Part shown: positions 25,919 through 35,391 of the stretch, piece by piece
Position numbering within the stretch: the stretch's first letter is position 1
How the letters are laid out: each line of letters begins with the position of its first letter
IMG/VR virus record: IMGVR_UViG_3300044678_000872
Coordinates: 1 to 61,563 of that record
From: a virus
Direction: 5' to 3' (one strand)
Length of the DNA stretch: 61,563 nucleotides
The notes under the pieces: model-generated
The model's database searches: none
Told to the model about the DNA's origin: nothing
What the model saw: only the letters and a program-made list of their open reading frames with translations
Position numbers and translations under genes: made by a program

Positions 25919-28900
25919 TTGAATTACGTTCCTTTACACGTTCATACACACTATTCATTAATGGATGGTGTTGCAACTCCAGAAGAGTATTGTAAACGTG
26001 CAAAACAAAACGGCATGACAGCCATAGCCATTACAGATCATGGTGCACTATCTGGACATCGTCCTATGTATCGTGCTGCAAAAGAGCAGGGTATAAAGCC
26101 AATCCTTGGCATAGAAGGATATATTACTAATGATAGATTTGATCAAAGAGATAAAAAAGCAAGAGCAGGAGATCCTTTAGATTTAGTTTACAATCATATT
26201 GTTATTCTTGCTAAGAATCAACAAGGGTTAGAAAATTTAAATAGATTAAATGAAATAGGTTGGACAGAAGGATTTTATAAAAAACCTAGAATTGATTTTG
26301 AAGTATTAGAAAAACACAAAGAAGGCTTGATTGTTCTATCAGCCTGCATGTCTGGTCTTATTGCGAAGGCTTTAGAGTTTAAAGAATATGCTGTTGCAAA
26401 AAAACATCTTAAGTGGTTTAAAGAAGTTTTTGGTGAAGATTTTTATGTTGAATTAATGCCTCACAATTCTAAAGAACTTAATAATGAATTATTAGAACTA
26501 GCAGACTCTATGGATATAAAGTCTGTAGTTACACCAGACTGTCATCACGCAAGTACAGATCAAAAAATAATTCAAGAAATTATGTTGTTGTTAAACACTC
26601 ATGCAAAACTACAAAAAGATGCTAAGTTTGAAAAGTCTCAAAAGATAGACAATGTTATGAAACGTTTAGACTATTTGTATGGTGAAGATAGACCAATGTC
26701 TTTTAGATCTTTTGACATACACCTACTTTCATATGATGAAATGAAGCAGGCTATGAATATGCAGGGTATAACTAGAGAAGATATATATACTAACACTTTA
26801 GATATAGCAGATAAGATAGAAGATTATGATATTAAATCTGGATTAGATTTATTGCCTACAAAAATAGATAATCCTCATATGGGATTAGTAGATTTAGCAT
26901 TAAAAGGTTTAACAGAAAAAGGATTATATGATATTCCAGAGTATAGAGAAAGAATGCAAGAAGAGTTAGATATCATTAGAGATAAAAATTTTTCTCCTTA
27001 TTTTTTAATTGTAAGTAATATGCTTAACTGGGCAAAGAGCCAAGGAATTTTAGTAGGTCCAGGTCGTGGATCGGCTGCTGGTTCTTTAGTTTGCTATGCA
27101 CTTGGAATAACAGATATTGATCCAATAAAGTATGGTCTTTTGTTTTTTAGATTTGTTAACCCAGATAGAAATGATTTTCCAGATATTGATTCTGATATTG
27201 CAGATAATAGAAGAGATGAACTTAAAATGTATCTTGAGTCTCAATATCAAAATGTAGCATCTATTGCAACATTCTTAATGTTTAAAGGAAAGGGTGTAGT
27301 AAGAGATGTTTCTAGAGCATTCAATATACCTTTGTCAGAAGTAAATAAGGTTTTAAAAACTGTTGACGATTGGGATGATTTTATAAAATCTAAAAATGCT
27401 CAATGGTTTAGATTAAAATACCCAGATGTTGTTAAGTATGGAGAGCAGTTGCGTGGTCGAATTAGAGGTACAGGAATTCATGCTGCTGGTGTTGTGACAG
27501 CAAAAGAACCTATTTTTAAATATGCACCACTTGAAACTAGATCATCACCTGGAAGTAAAGAAAGAATTCCAGTAGTTGCTGTTGATATGGAAGAGGTAGC
27601 AGATATTGGTTTGATTAAACTAGATGTTTTAGGATTAAAAACTTTAACTGTTATTGATGATACATTAAAAGTAATTAAAAAAAGACATAAGATAAATATT
27701 GATTTAAAAGAAATTCCATTAGATGATCCTAAAGTTTATGAAATGCTTTCTGATGGAAGAACAAAAGGAGTGTTTCAATGTGAAGCAACTCCTTATACAA
27801 ACCTATTAGTTAAAATGGGTGTAAATAATTTAGACGAATTGGCTGCCTCTAATGCACTTGTTAGACCAGGAGCAATGAATACAATTGGTAAATCATATCT
27901 TGCAAGAAAGCATGGTAGAGAAATAACAGAATACATTCATCCTATTATGCAAAATTTTACTAAAGATACATATGGTTGTGTTTTATATCAAGAACAAGTT
28001 ATGCAGGCTTGTGTTTATCTTGGTGGCATGACAATGTCAGAAGCAGACAAGGTACGTAAGATTATTGGTAAGAAAAAAGATGCAAAAGAATTTGATGAAT
28101 TTAAAGACAGATTTGTCACTGGTGCATCAAAACATATTACCCCATTCAAAGCAGAGGGTCTATGGCACGATTTTGAGGCACATGCAGGCTATTCATTTAA
28201 TAAGTCACACGCAGTTGCTTACTCAACTTTATCATACTGGACTGCTTGGTTAAAGTACTACTACGGTATTGAGTTTATGTATTCTTTATTAAAAAATGAA
28301 CAAGATAAAGATGCTAGAACAGAATATCTAATTGAGGCAAAGCGAATGGGAATTGCATTAAAGTTACCACATATTAATGAATCTGATAGTGATTTTAAGA
28401 TCGAGGGTAAAGGAATAAGAATAGGACTATCTGCTATCAAGTGGATATCAGATGGAATATCTTCTAAGATCATAGATAAAAGACCTTTTGAAACATATAA
28501 ACAATTTTCAGATTTTGTTTTTACAAAAGGTAGTGGTGTAAACTCAAGAGCAATTGCAGCACTTAACGCAGTAGGAGCATTAACATTTCCTGATAACACA
28601 AGGGATGAAGTTTCTATTAGAGAAAATTTATATGAGTATTTAAATTTGCCAGAATTTAAAACAACAGTTCCACAACATTACTATGCATATATAGATGACG
28701 TAGAAGATTTTGATGAGGTTGGTGTATTTATTTTAATGGGAGTAATTAAAAATATTAAAAGAGGAAAGGGTTGGTCTCGTGTAGAAATAATGGATGCAAC
28801 AGGAATGCTTGGTATATTTGATGATGAAGATACAAAAATTGAACCAGGTAAAACATATATTTTAGCAGTAGCAAATAATAGAATTATGGAAGCAGTTCCT

Positions 28901-29200
28901 GTAGATGAAGTTAAAGATTCATTGAGCAATCCATTAATTAAATTCTTAAATTATAAAACACTTCCCTATAGCGGAGAAGAGTATTATGTGCTATCATTTA
29001 AACCTAGAACAACAAAAGCAGGAAAGAAAATGGCTAACATGATAGTTGCAGATACAAGTAGAGATATGAAATCAATAGTTATATTTCCAGCAAAATATTC
29101 AGAAGGCTTTATGAAGTGTGAGCCAGGTAAGGCTAAAAAGATGACTTTTGAAACAGCAAAAGATGGAACAGAAGTCCTAAGAGAAGTTATAAACGGATAG
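25919..29200 (+). CDS. dnaE: DNA polymerase III alpha subunit (DnaE-like)
   Basis: A 1093-residue C-family polymerase. The PHP domain is at the N-terminus (residues 5-50, LHVHTHYSLMDG, AITDHGALSG), the palm begins near 375 (VGPGRGSAAGSLVCYALGI) and carries the catalytic acids near 418 (FPDIDSDIADNRRDEL), and finger/DRRYH region GIHAAGVVTA follows near 520; QEQVMQ and KSHAVAYS lie near 695-765. A C-terminal OB domain ends the protein. It starts with TTG after GAAAGG. It is a full-length bacterial replicase, so the phage builds its own fork. Confidence 0.93.
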   Translation: MNYVPLHVHTHYSLMDGVATPEEYCKRAKQNGMTAIAITDHGALSGHRPMYRAAKEQGIKPILGIEGYITNDRFDQRDKKARAGDPLDLVYNHIVILAKNQQGLENLNRLNEIGWTEGFYKKPRIDFEVLEKHKEGLIVLSACMSGLIAKALEFKEYAVAKKHLKWFKEVFGEDFYVELMPHNSKELNNELLELADSMDIKSVVTPDCHHASTDQKIIQEIMLLLNTHAKLQKDAKFEKSQKIDNVMKRLDYLYGEDRPMSFRSFDIHLLSYDEMKQAMNMQGITREDIYTNTLDIADKIEDYDIKSGLDLLPTKIDNPHMGLVDLALKGLTEKGLYDIPEYRERMQEELDIIRDKNFSPYFLIVSNMLNWAKSQGILVGPGRGSAAGSLVCYALGITDIDPIKYGLLFFRFVNPDRNDFPDIDSDIADNRRDELKMYLESQYQNVASIATFLMFKGKGVVRDVSRAFNIPLSEVNKVLKTVDDWDDFIKSKNAQWFRLKYPDVVKYGEQLRGRIRGTGIHAAGVVTAKEPIFKYAPLETRSSPGSKERIPVVAVDMEEVADIGLIKLDVLGLKTLTVIDDTLKVIKKRHKINIDLKEIPLDDPKVYEMLSDGRTKGVFQCEATPYTNLLVKMGVNNLDELAASNALVRPGAMNTIGKSYLARKHGREITEYIHPIMQNFTKDTYGCVLYQEQVMQACVYLGGMTMSEADKVRKIIGKKKDAKEFDEFKDRFVTGASKHITPFKAEGLWHDFEAHAGYSFNKSHAVAYSTLSYWTAWLKYYYGIEFMYSLLKNEQDKDARTEYLIEAKRMGIALKLPHINESDSDFKIEGKGIRIGLSAIKWISDGISSKIIDKRPFETYKQFSDFVFTKGSGVNSRAIAALNAVGALTFPDNTRDEVSIRENLYEYLNLPEFKTTVPQHYYAYIDDVEDFDEVGVFILMGVIKNIKRGKGWSRVEIMDATGMLGIFDDEDTKIEPGKTYILAVANNRIMEAVPVDEVKDSLSNPLIKFLNYKTLPYSGEEYYVLSFKPRTTKAGKKMANMIVADTSRDMKSIVIFPAKYSEGFMKCEPGKAKKMTFETAKDGTEVLREVING

Positions 29201-29212
29201 AAAGATAGGTAT

Positions 29213-30220
29213 ATGAAAACAATAGAAATAGAAGATTTCTTATCTCAATTAAATCCTGAGTTAAGGAAAAGAGTTAGCAATGCAACAGATATAGAAGTTC
29301 ATAAACAAAAAACACCAAGTATAAGTCTTAACAATGCACTTAAGGGTGGCTTTGCATACGGTAGACAGGTTTTAGTTTGGGGTAATAAGTCTGCTGGTAA
29401 GTCTTCTTTTTGTTTACAAATGATTGGTGAAGCACAAAAAGAAGGAAAGTTATGTGCATGGATAGATGCTGAGCAATCTTTTGATCCAGAGTGGGCTAAA
29501 AAACTTGGCGTAGATACAGATAAATTAGTATACTCTGCTGCAAGAACTATTAATGATATGGTAGATGTTGCTACTCAATTAATGAAAGCAAAGGTAGACA
29601 TTATAATAGTAGATTCTATATCTGCATTATTACCTGCTATATATTTTGAAAAAGATTCTGATGAACTAAAGGCTTTAGAAAACACTAAACAAATAGGTGC
29701 AGAAGCCAAAGATATGACTAATGCTGTAAAGATGCTTAACTATGCAAATAATCAAGATGGTCAAACATTGTTGGTACTAATTTCACAATTAAGAAATAAC
29801 ATTGGTGCGATGTATGCATCTCATATGCCAACAGGTGGTTTAGCCGTTAAGTTTTTCTCTAGCACTGTAGTAAAACTATGGTCAAGTGACTCTGATAACA
29901 ATGCGTTAAAGTCAAAGATTACAGTAGGAGATAAATTAATTGAAGGCAAGGTTGGTAGAAAAGTTAACTGGCACATTGATTTTAATAAAACTGGACCAGG
30001 ATTTCTTGCTGGAGAATATGATTTTTATTTTGATGGAGATACCATCGGGGTAGATAAGGTAGCAGATCTTGTAGACACTGCAGAACTTTTAGGCATTATT
30101 GAAAAAGGTGGGGCTTGGTATACAGTTCTTGGTGAAAGACTACAGGGCAGAGCAAAGGTAATTGAATACCTAAAAGACAATCCAGAGAAATTAAAAGAAC
30201 TTGAATCAACAATTAAATAA
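29213..30220 (+). CDS. RecA/UvsX-like recombinase
   Basis: A 335-residue protein. Walker A GNKSAGKSS near residue 57, Walker B VDIIIVDSISALLP near 139, and a loop with QIGAEAKDMTNAVKMLNYANN. It lacks the long RecA C-terminal extension. It forms filaments on single-stranded DNA for strand exchange, in recombination-linked replication and repair with the nuclease and resolvases that follow. The preceding gap is 12 bp, with GATAGGT as a weak ribosome site. Confidence 0.9.
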   Translation: MKTIEIEDFLSQLNPELRKRVSNATDIEVHKQKTPSISLNNALKGGFAYGRQVLVWGNKSAGKSSFCLQMIGEAQKEGKLCAWIDAEQSFDPEWAKKLGVDTDKLVYSAARTINDMVDVATQLMKAKVDIIIVDSISALLPAIYFEKDSDELKALENTKQIGAEAKDMTNAVKMLNYANNQDGQTLLVLISQLRNNIGAMYASHMPTGGLAVKFFSSTVVKLWSSDSDNNALKSKITVGDKLIEGKVGRKVNWHIDFNKTGPGFLAGEYDFYFDGDTIGVDKVADLVDTAELLGIIEKGGAWYTVLGERLQGRAKVIEYLKDNPEKLKELESTIK

Positions 30221-30371
30221 CAAATATACTTTATATCCTGGTAAGTTTATTTGCCATACATGTAAAGCAATAGCAGCAACAGCAAGGATGTATAAAGAAA
30301 CACAAGAGTTAACGTGGATGTGTGCTGAAAAGCATTTGTCTAAAGTTTCTTTTAACGTAAGAGGATATTGA
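30201..30371 (+). CDS. small zinc-finger protein, TTG start
   Basis: A 56-residue open frame beginning with TTG inside the recA end and stopping in TGATG with the next gene. It carries FICHTC near residue 18 and MCAEKH near 40, a C-x2-C ... C-x3-H set that could hold zinc. The Cys/His pattern and coupling make it likely real; the exact start is uncertain since no good ribosome site is seen. Confidence 0.5.
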   Translation: MNQQLNNKYTLYPGKFICHTCKAIAATARMYKETQELTWMCAEKHLSKVSFNVRGY

Positions 30372-30673
30372 TGAGTGAGCGTAGCGAGTTAAAGCGAATC
30401 GGTGCTAAACCACATGTCAATTCAGGTAGAGGACCAGTCAAGGCTGATGGATCATTGGATGACTTCGTTGTAGATGTCAAGGAATATTCCAAATCCTATT
30501 CTGTCAGCCAAGACTCTTGGGCTAAGATTGTATCAGACACAATGAAAGTAGATAGAAAAAAGGATCCAGCACTTATGGTAGTTTTAGGCGAAGGAAATAA
30601 AAAAGTTCGTCTTGCTATAATAGAGTGGGAAGTATTCGAACAGTTGAGAGAGAGCAATGGAAACAACAGTTGA
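30371..30673 (+). CDS. Hjc-like resolvase / PD-(D/E)XK nuclease
   Basis: A 100-residue protein starting at the ATG of TGATG, with AGAGG as ribosome site. Motif: SGRGPVKADG, then DDFVVDVKEY, a D ... DxK pattern of the PD-(D/E)XK fold, followed by SYSVSQDSWAKI as in archaeal-type Holliday junction resolvases. It would cut branched recombination intermediates made by the RecA-like protein upstream. The family match is by pattern only. Confidence 0.6.
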   Translation: MSERSELKRIGAKPHVNSGRGPVKADGSLDDFVVDVKEYSKSYSVSQDSWAKIVSDTMKVDRKKDPALMVVLGEGNKKVRLAIIEWEVFEQLRESNGNNS

Positions 30674-30968
30674 TATATTAAATAAAGTATCTGTGTTAAA
30701 TGACATTTCTGAATATATGAAAGACGAAGAGTTAACTAATGCATTAGTAGTAGTTGCTAAATTAATTTCAAACCCAGATATCCCTCCAGCAAAGGCTACA
30801 TTATTAATAACTCAGTTACAAGCATATTCTGCAAAGTTTGGAATGCTTGCATCTTGGTACTCTCATGTAAAAAAAGATGAAAGAGTAAAGAAAAATTTAT
30901 ATTATTCTGCTAGAGAAGCAATAGATAAACTAGTTGATGCTCTTAAATATAGTGTAAGGACTTACTAA
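30657..30968 (+). CDS. small helical protein
   Basis: A 103-residue, mainly helical protein with a recognisable conserved-phage look (NPDIPPAKATLLITQLQAYSAKF) but no known role. It overlaps the resolvase gene by 17 nt and the nuclease gene by one base (TAATG). Likely part of the recombination cluster. Confidence 0.5.
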   Translation: METTVDILNKVSVLNDISEYMKDEELTNALVVVAKLISNPDIPPAKATLLITQLQAYSAKFGMLASWYSHVKKDERVKKNLYYSAREAIDKLVDALKYSVRTY

Positions 30969-31744
30969 TGAGTAAAAGGCTGGTAAATAAAATTAATACA
31001 AAAGATTCAAATTCAATAAATATAAACTCTAATGATATTATTAAAAAAATACATGAGGGGTATGAGGCTCAAAGCAAAATAAAAGATGGAGTAAGAGTAA
31101 GAAAAGGATTTACAGCATCTGGATTAACTTATGGTGCTGGTCATTGTCCAAGAATGTGGTACTTGTGGTTTGAGGGAAATGAAGCAAAATCAAATAATGA
31201 CTGGTATTCAGTAGCAAACATGGACTCTGGAAACGATAGACATACTAGAATTCAAGAGGCTATGGATACTGCAGGTATCTTGATTACAAAAGAAGCGATA
31301 TTAAAAAACGAAGATCCAGTTATATCTATGAGGACAGATGCAATAATAAAGTGGGAAGATCAAGAAATTCTTACTGAAATTAAAACTATGTCTGAAGATT
31401 CATTTCAAAGAGCATATAAGCCTAGAAGATATCATATAGAACAATTATTAATCTATATGCGGGTAATGAGAAAAACATTTGCATACTTAATATATGAATC
31501 AAAGAATAGCCATGAGATGAAGTTTTTTGATATTCATATAAATCAAAAATATAAAGACTTTACTAATTACTTATGGGACTGGATGAAAAAAGTTCAAAAG
31601 GCTTTTGATGATCAAACCCTTCCTGAAAATCCTTATAGAAATAAATATAACTCAAAGGTTTGTAAGTCATGTGATTTTTTTGAAGCATGTCAAACTAAGC
31701 CTGAAGGTGTTATTAAAATTGAGGCTAGGAAAGAACTTGAATGA
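30968..31744 (+). CDS. Cas4/RecB-like exonuclease
   Basis: A 258-residue PD-(D/E)XK nuclease: motif RTDAIIKWEDQEILTEIKT near residues 118-136 gives the D ... ExK centre, and YHIEQLLIYM near 153 is the motif IV helix with Q. Four Cys (one in GHCPRMW near 59, three in KVCKSCDFFEACQ near 236-246) match the Fe-S cluster of Cas4/AddB-like enzymes. It probably makes single-strand ends for recombination. Confidence 0.75.
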   Translation: MSKRLVNKINTKDSNSININSNDIIKKIHEGYEAQSKIKDGVRVRKGFTASGLTYGAGHCPRMWYLWFEGNEAKSNNDWYSVANMDSGNDRHTRIQEAMDTAGILITKEAILKNEDPVISMRTDAIIKWEDQEILTEIKTMSEDSFQRAYKPRRYHIEQLLIYMRVMRKTFAYLIYESKNSHEMKFFDIHINQKYKDFTNYLWDWMKKVQKAFDDQTLPENPYRNKYNSKVCKSCDFFEACQTKPEGVIKIEARKELE

Positions 31745-32034
31745 TAAAGATATGCCAGTGGTGCGAAAAGGAGTTTAAGTCTGTTAGCAAAAATCAGATT
31801 TATTGTAAATCAGAATGTCGCATTGAGTCAACTAAACAAAAAATTACTCAAAGATATCAAACCTCTAAGTTTAAAAATAGAATTGGTAAAGAAAGAAGAT
31901 GTGCTGGAGGTTGTGATACTTTGTTAAGTGTTTACAATGATGCTGGTTTTTGTGATAACTGTTTGGTAAATAACAAGAAGGTAGACAAATTTATAAAAGA
32001 CATAAAGGATTATTTTGATTATGAAAAAAAATAA
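31741..32034 (+). CDS. double zinc-finger protein
   Basis: A 97-residue protein with CQWCEKEF and YCKSEC (finger 1) and CAGGCDTLL and FCDNC (finger 2). The basic middle (KITQRYQTSKFKN) could bind nucleic acid. It lies between the Cas4-like nuclease and the RuvC-like resolvase (ATGA overlap on the left), suggesting a DNA-processing accessory. No family named. Confidence 0.55.
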   Translation: MIKICQWCEKEFKSVSKNQIYCKSECRIESTKQKITQRYQTSKFKNRIGKERRCAGGCDTLLSVYNDAGFCDNCLVNNKKVDKFIKDIKDYFDYEKK

Positions 32035-32629
32035 ACTTTTATATGTTGGACATCCTAAAAGTATTTTAGCAATAGATGCCTCTACTAACTCTATGGCTTT
32101 CTCTGTTTATGTAGAAAAAAAGTTAGTTAAGTTTGGAAAGATTAACTTTCATGGTAATCATGTTTATGAAAAAGCAGGGGATGCATGCAAAAAACTTATA
32201 CCTTTTCTAAAAGATTTTGATGTAGAAGCAGTTGTTATTGAGTCTGCAATATATACAAACTCACAAAAAACCGCTATGTACTTGGCTTTAGTTCAAGGAG
32301 CAATTATTGGATCAGTACAAGTTTATGGAAATAGAAATGTTGTTTCTTGTTCTCCTGTTGCTTGGCAAAATTGGATTGGAAATAAAAAGTTAAGTAAAGA
32401 AGAAAAACAAGTTATTAGGAATGCTAGCCCTGATCATTCATTTTCTTGGTATAAACAAAAAGAAAGAGAGTTCAGAAAAGCAAGAACTATAAAATATGTA
32501 AACATAAATTTTGATATAAATACAGATGATGATGATGTTGCTGATGCTATAGCAATAGGTTGGTATGCAACTAATAATTGGAATAAACTAGTAAATGAAC
32601 CTAAAAACATTGACAAGGCTCAGGGTTAG
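32021..32629 (+). CDS. RuvC-like Holliday junction resolvase
   Basis: A 202-residue RNase H-fold nuclease: SILAIDASTNSMAF near residue 14 gives the first Asp, AVVIESAIY near 70 the Glu, and DDDDVADAIAI near 170 the C-terminal acids. It resolves four-way junctions before packaging. It may start at TTG 32015 (5 nt after AAAGGA) instead of ATG 32021. A second candidate resolvase lies at 30371. Confidence 0.75.
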   Translation: MKKNKLLYVGHPKSILAIDASTNSMAFSVYVEKKLVKFGKINFHGNHVYEKAGDACKKLIPFLKDFDVEAVVIESAIYTNSQKTAMYLALVQGAIIGSVQVYGNRNVVSCSPVAWQNWIGNKKLSKEEKQVIRNASPDHSFSWYKQKEREFRKARTIKYVNINFDINTDDDDVADAIAIGWYATNNWNKLVNEPKNIDKAQG

Positions 32630-32638
32630 TGATAGAAT
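32610..32638 (+). promoter_or_regulatory. near-consensus promoter in the end of the RuvC-like gene
   Basis: TTGACA, 17 nt, TAGAAT. Transcription would start near 32645, inside the next small gene, and so would serve the terminase genes downstream. If the small gene starts at ATG 32637, its start lies within the -10, so that message could not contain it in full. Confidence 0.5.
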
Positions 32639-32789
32639 GAAACTGTATACAAATAAGGCTTGGCTAACTAAAAGGGTTATAAATGATAAAAAGACTCCTG
32701 AAGATATTGCAAAAGAATGCGGATGCAGTACAGAGACTATCTATGTATACATGGCAAAATTTAATATTAAAAAAACGAAGAGGAAATAA
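32637..32789 (+). CDS. small helix-turn-helix protein
   Basis: A 50-residue protein with TPEDIAKECGCSTETIYVYM, a clear helix-turn-helix, and a basic end. The frame is open further upstream (ATG 32595), but ATG 32637 gives the usual compact form starting MKLYTNKAWLTKR. Ends in TAATG with the next gene. It probably binds DNA; which site is unknown. Confidence 0.55.
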   Translation: MKLYTNKAWLTKRVINDKKTPEDIAKECGCSTETIYVYMAKFNIKKTKRK

Positions 32790-33124
32790 TGGCTGAGTAT
32801 AAGACTCCAAACTTTGAAAAAGAACTAGAAGATAGAATGAAGTTTATTCGTGATATCTCAACCCAAGCACCTGCGGGTAGAAAGATCTTGGATGAATGTT
32901 TAGATATAGCAGAACTACTTATTAAAAAGAATCAATCATATGGTAGTTCATATAGCCATCCTATAAATATATTTAGTAAGTCTACCCCAAAAGAACAGAT
33001 ATTTATTCGTATTGATGATAAACTTAATAGAATACACAAGGGCAAAGAGTATGCTTCTGAAGATACTATTTTAGATCTTATTGGATACCTTGTATTATTA
33101 AGGACATTAGATGACAACAGATGA
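32789..33124 (+). CDS. DUF1599-like protein
   Basis: A 111-residue helical protein with KNQSYGSSYSHPINIF and IRIDDKLNRI ... EDTILDLIGYLVLL, the pattern of the DUF1599/MazG-related family, thought to act on nucleotides. Acidic and Asp/Glu positions at the helix ends fit metal binding. It overlaps the small terminase gene by 14 nt. The family call is moderate. Confidence 0.55.
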   Translation: MAEYKTPNFEKELEDRMKFIRDISTQAPAGRKILDECLDIAELLIKKNQSYGSSYSHPINIFSKSTPKEQIFIRIDDKLNRIHKGKEYASEDTILDLIGYLVLLRTLDDNR

Positions 33125-33629
33125 TTTAGTAAAACACTTAGACCTTGTAAACCAAGTTGCTTCTGAGTACTTAAAAGGTTTTGATGCTTCTCAAATTTCA
33201 AACACCTTGGATATTCCACGCCCAAGAGTTATGGCACTGCTTAACGATTGGCGTTCTTTAGTTTCAAATAATCAAGCCATTCATGCAAGAGCAAAAGAAG
33301 CACTTGCTGGAGCAGATCAACACTACTCATCTTTAATTAGAAAAACATATGAAGTTATAGATGCCGCAGACTCTACTGCAAATCTAACAGCAAAAACAAC
33401 CGCTATCAAACTGATAGCAGATATTGAAAGTAAAAGACTTGAGATGCTGCAAAAAGCGGGGTTGTTAGATAATAAAGAAATAGCAGAACAAATTATTGAA
33501 ATGGAAAGAAAGCACGACATATTAATTAAAATACTAAAAGATATTGCTTCATCTCATCCTGAAATAAGGGAAGAAATTGTAAAAAGACTTTCAGAGATTC
33601 AAACTGAGGTGATTGTAATTGACAATTGA
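33111..33629 (+). CDS. putative terminase small subunit
   Basis: A 172-residue protein directly before the large terminase (11-nt overlap). Residues 20-50 (EYLKGFDASQISNTLDIPRPRVMALLNDW) form a helix-turn-helix for DNA recognition, followed by a long helical and coiled-coil region (100-160). Small terminase subunits choose the packaging site and feed DNA to the motor. Call based on helix-turn-helix plus position. Confidence 0.65.
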   Translation: MTTDDLVKHLDLVNQVASEYLKGFDASQISNTLDIPRPRVMALLNDWRSLVSNNQAIHARAKEALAGADQHYSSLIRKTYEVIDAADSTANLTAKTTAIKLIADIESKRLEMLQKAGLLDNKEIAEQIIEMERKHDILIKILKDIASSHPEIREEIVKRLSEIQTEVIVIDN

Positions 33630-35391
33630 TTTTAGTGATTTTATAGAAGCATTGGATGAAAGTCCTTTTTTAGAAAACCCAGTAGATGTTAGAACATTTG
33701 TTACAGGTAAAGATTATTTAAATCAACCAGAGTTATCTGAATATCAATATACTCTTGTAGAATGTATGAGCCAAATATATAAAGAAGAAGATGTTGAAAG
33801 ATGGTTGGGTAAAGAAGAAGGAAAAGATCATTATAAAAAATATACTAAGCAAGAAGTTATTCTTATGTGTGGAAAAGGTAGTGGTAAAGATCATACTTCT
33901 ACTATTGGTTGTGCTTATATTGTATATAAACTATTATGTTTAAAAGATCCATCAAGATATTTTGGCAAGCCATCTAACGATGCTATAGATTTGATTAACG
34001 TAGCGGTAAACGCTCAACAAGCGAAGAACGTATTCTTTAAAGGCTTTAAATCAAAGATTGAAGGATCTCCTTGGTTTGCTGGAAAGTATGAAGCAAAGGT
34101 AGATAATATAGAATTTAATAAATCAATTACAGTTTACTCTGGACATTCTGAGCGTGAATCAGCAGAAGGATTAAACTTAATTTTAGCAGTACTAGATGAA
34201 ATCTCTGGATTTTCAATGGAAACTTCTTCAGGAAATGATCAGGGTAAGACAGCAGATAACTTATATAAAGCATTTAGAGGATCTGTAGATTCACGTTTTC
34301 CAGATTTTGGTAAAGTAATACTATTATCTTTTCCTAGATTTAAAGGTGATTTTATTTCTCAAAGATATGAAGATGTGGTTGCAGAGAAAGAAACTACATT
34401 AAGAACTTATGAGTTTACAATAAACCCACTACTTAGCGATGATGATACAAATAATAAGTTTCAAATAGAATGGGATGAAGATCATATCATATCTTATAAG
34501 TACCCTGGAGTTTTTGCTTTACGTAGACCAACGTGGGAAATGAATCCAACTAGAAAAATTGAAGATTTTAAATTAGCATTTTTTACAGATCCTTCAGATG
34601 CTTTAATGCGTTTTGCCTGTATGCCAACAGTTTCATCAGATGCATTTTTTAAATCAAGAGAGAAAATAGAAAAAGGTTTGTCTAATAGAAACCCATTAGA
34701 TAGCGTTAGAAGATTTGATATTAACTTTAAACCAAATCCAGATACAGTTTATTATGTTCACGCAGATCTTGCACAAAAGCATGATAAGTGTGCAGTTGCA
34801 ATAAGCCATGTTGATAAGTGGGTAAGTGTACAATCTTTTAATGACTATGAACAAATTGTTCCATTTGTTGTAGTAGATGCTATTGCTTGGTGGGAGCCAC
34901 ATCGTGAAGGACCAGTAGACTTAAGTGAAGTAAAGAATTGGATTATAGATTTAAGAAGACAAGGATTTAATTTAGGATTAGTAACTTTTGATCGTTGGCA
35001 ATCATTTGATATCCAACAAGAATTAAAGCAGGTAGGGATAAAGACTGAAACTTTATCTGTAGCGAAGAAACATTATGAAGATTTAACTATGTTGTTTTAT
35101 GAAGAAAGATTAGTAGCCCCACATATAGATATATTATTAGAAGAATTATTAGAACTTAGAATTATAGGAAATAGGGTAGATCATCCTCGTAAAAAATCAA
35201 AAGACTTGGCTGATGCTATGTGTGGATCAGTTTATAACTCTATATCAAATACAGAAAGAAATAGAATTAAAGAAATAGATATTCATACTTGGTCTCAGGG
35301 CGGTACAGACTCAGACAATGCAGATGATTTTTTTCCAGATAAGATTAAAGGTAGTTCCTTAGATTGGAACGGAGGGTACCGTCTTGTCTGA
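33619..35391 (+). CDS. terminase large subunit
   Basis: A 590-residue packaging motor. Walker A CGKGSGKDHTS near residue 84, Walker B LILAVLDEIS near 187, coupling motif region FKGDFISQRYEDV near 245, and a C-terminal RNase H-like nuclease with VHADLAQKHDKCAVAI (first Asp) near 376, LVTFDRWQSFDIQ (second) near 456 and a final KDLADAMCGSVY (near 530). It pumps and cuts DNA into heads. It starts with TTG. The portal is not adjacent, which is uncommon. Confidence 0.92.
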   Translation: MTIDFSDFIEALDESPFLENPVDVRTFVTGKDYLNQPELSEYQYTLVECMSQIYKEEDVERWLGKEEGKDHYKKYTKQEVILMCGKGSGKDHTSTIGCAYIVYKLLCLKDPSRYFGKPSNDAIDLINVAVNAQQAKNVFFKGFKSKIEGSPWFAGKYEAKVDNIEFNKSITVYSGHSERESAEGLNLILAVLDEISGFSMETSSGNDQGKTADNLYKAFRGSVDSRFPDFGKVILLSFPRFKGDFISQRYEDVVAEKETTLRTYEFTINPLLSDDDTNNKFQIEWDEDHIISYKYPGVFALRRPTWEMNPTRKIEDFKLAFFTDPSDALMRFACMPTVSSDAFFKSREKIEKGLSNRNPLDSVRRFDINFKPNPDTVYYVHADLAQKHDKCAVAISHVDKWVSVQSFNDYEQIVPFVVVDAIAWWEPHREGPVDLSEVKNWIIDLRRQGFNLGLVTFDRWQSFDIQQELKQVGIKTETLSVAKKHYEDLTMLFYEERLVAPHIDILLEELLELRIIGNRVDHPRKKSKDLADAMCGSVYNSISNTERNRIKEIDIHTWSQGGTDSDNADDFFPDKIKGSSLDWNGGYRLV

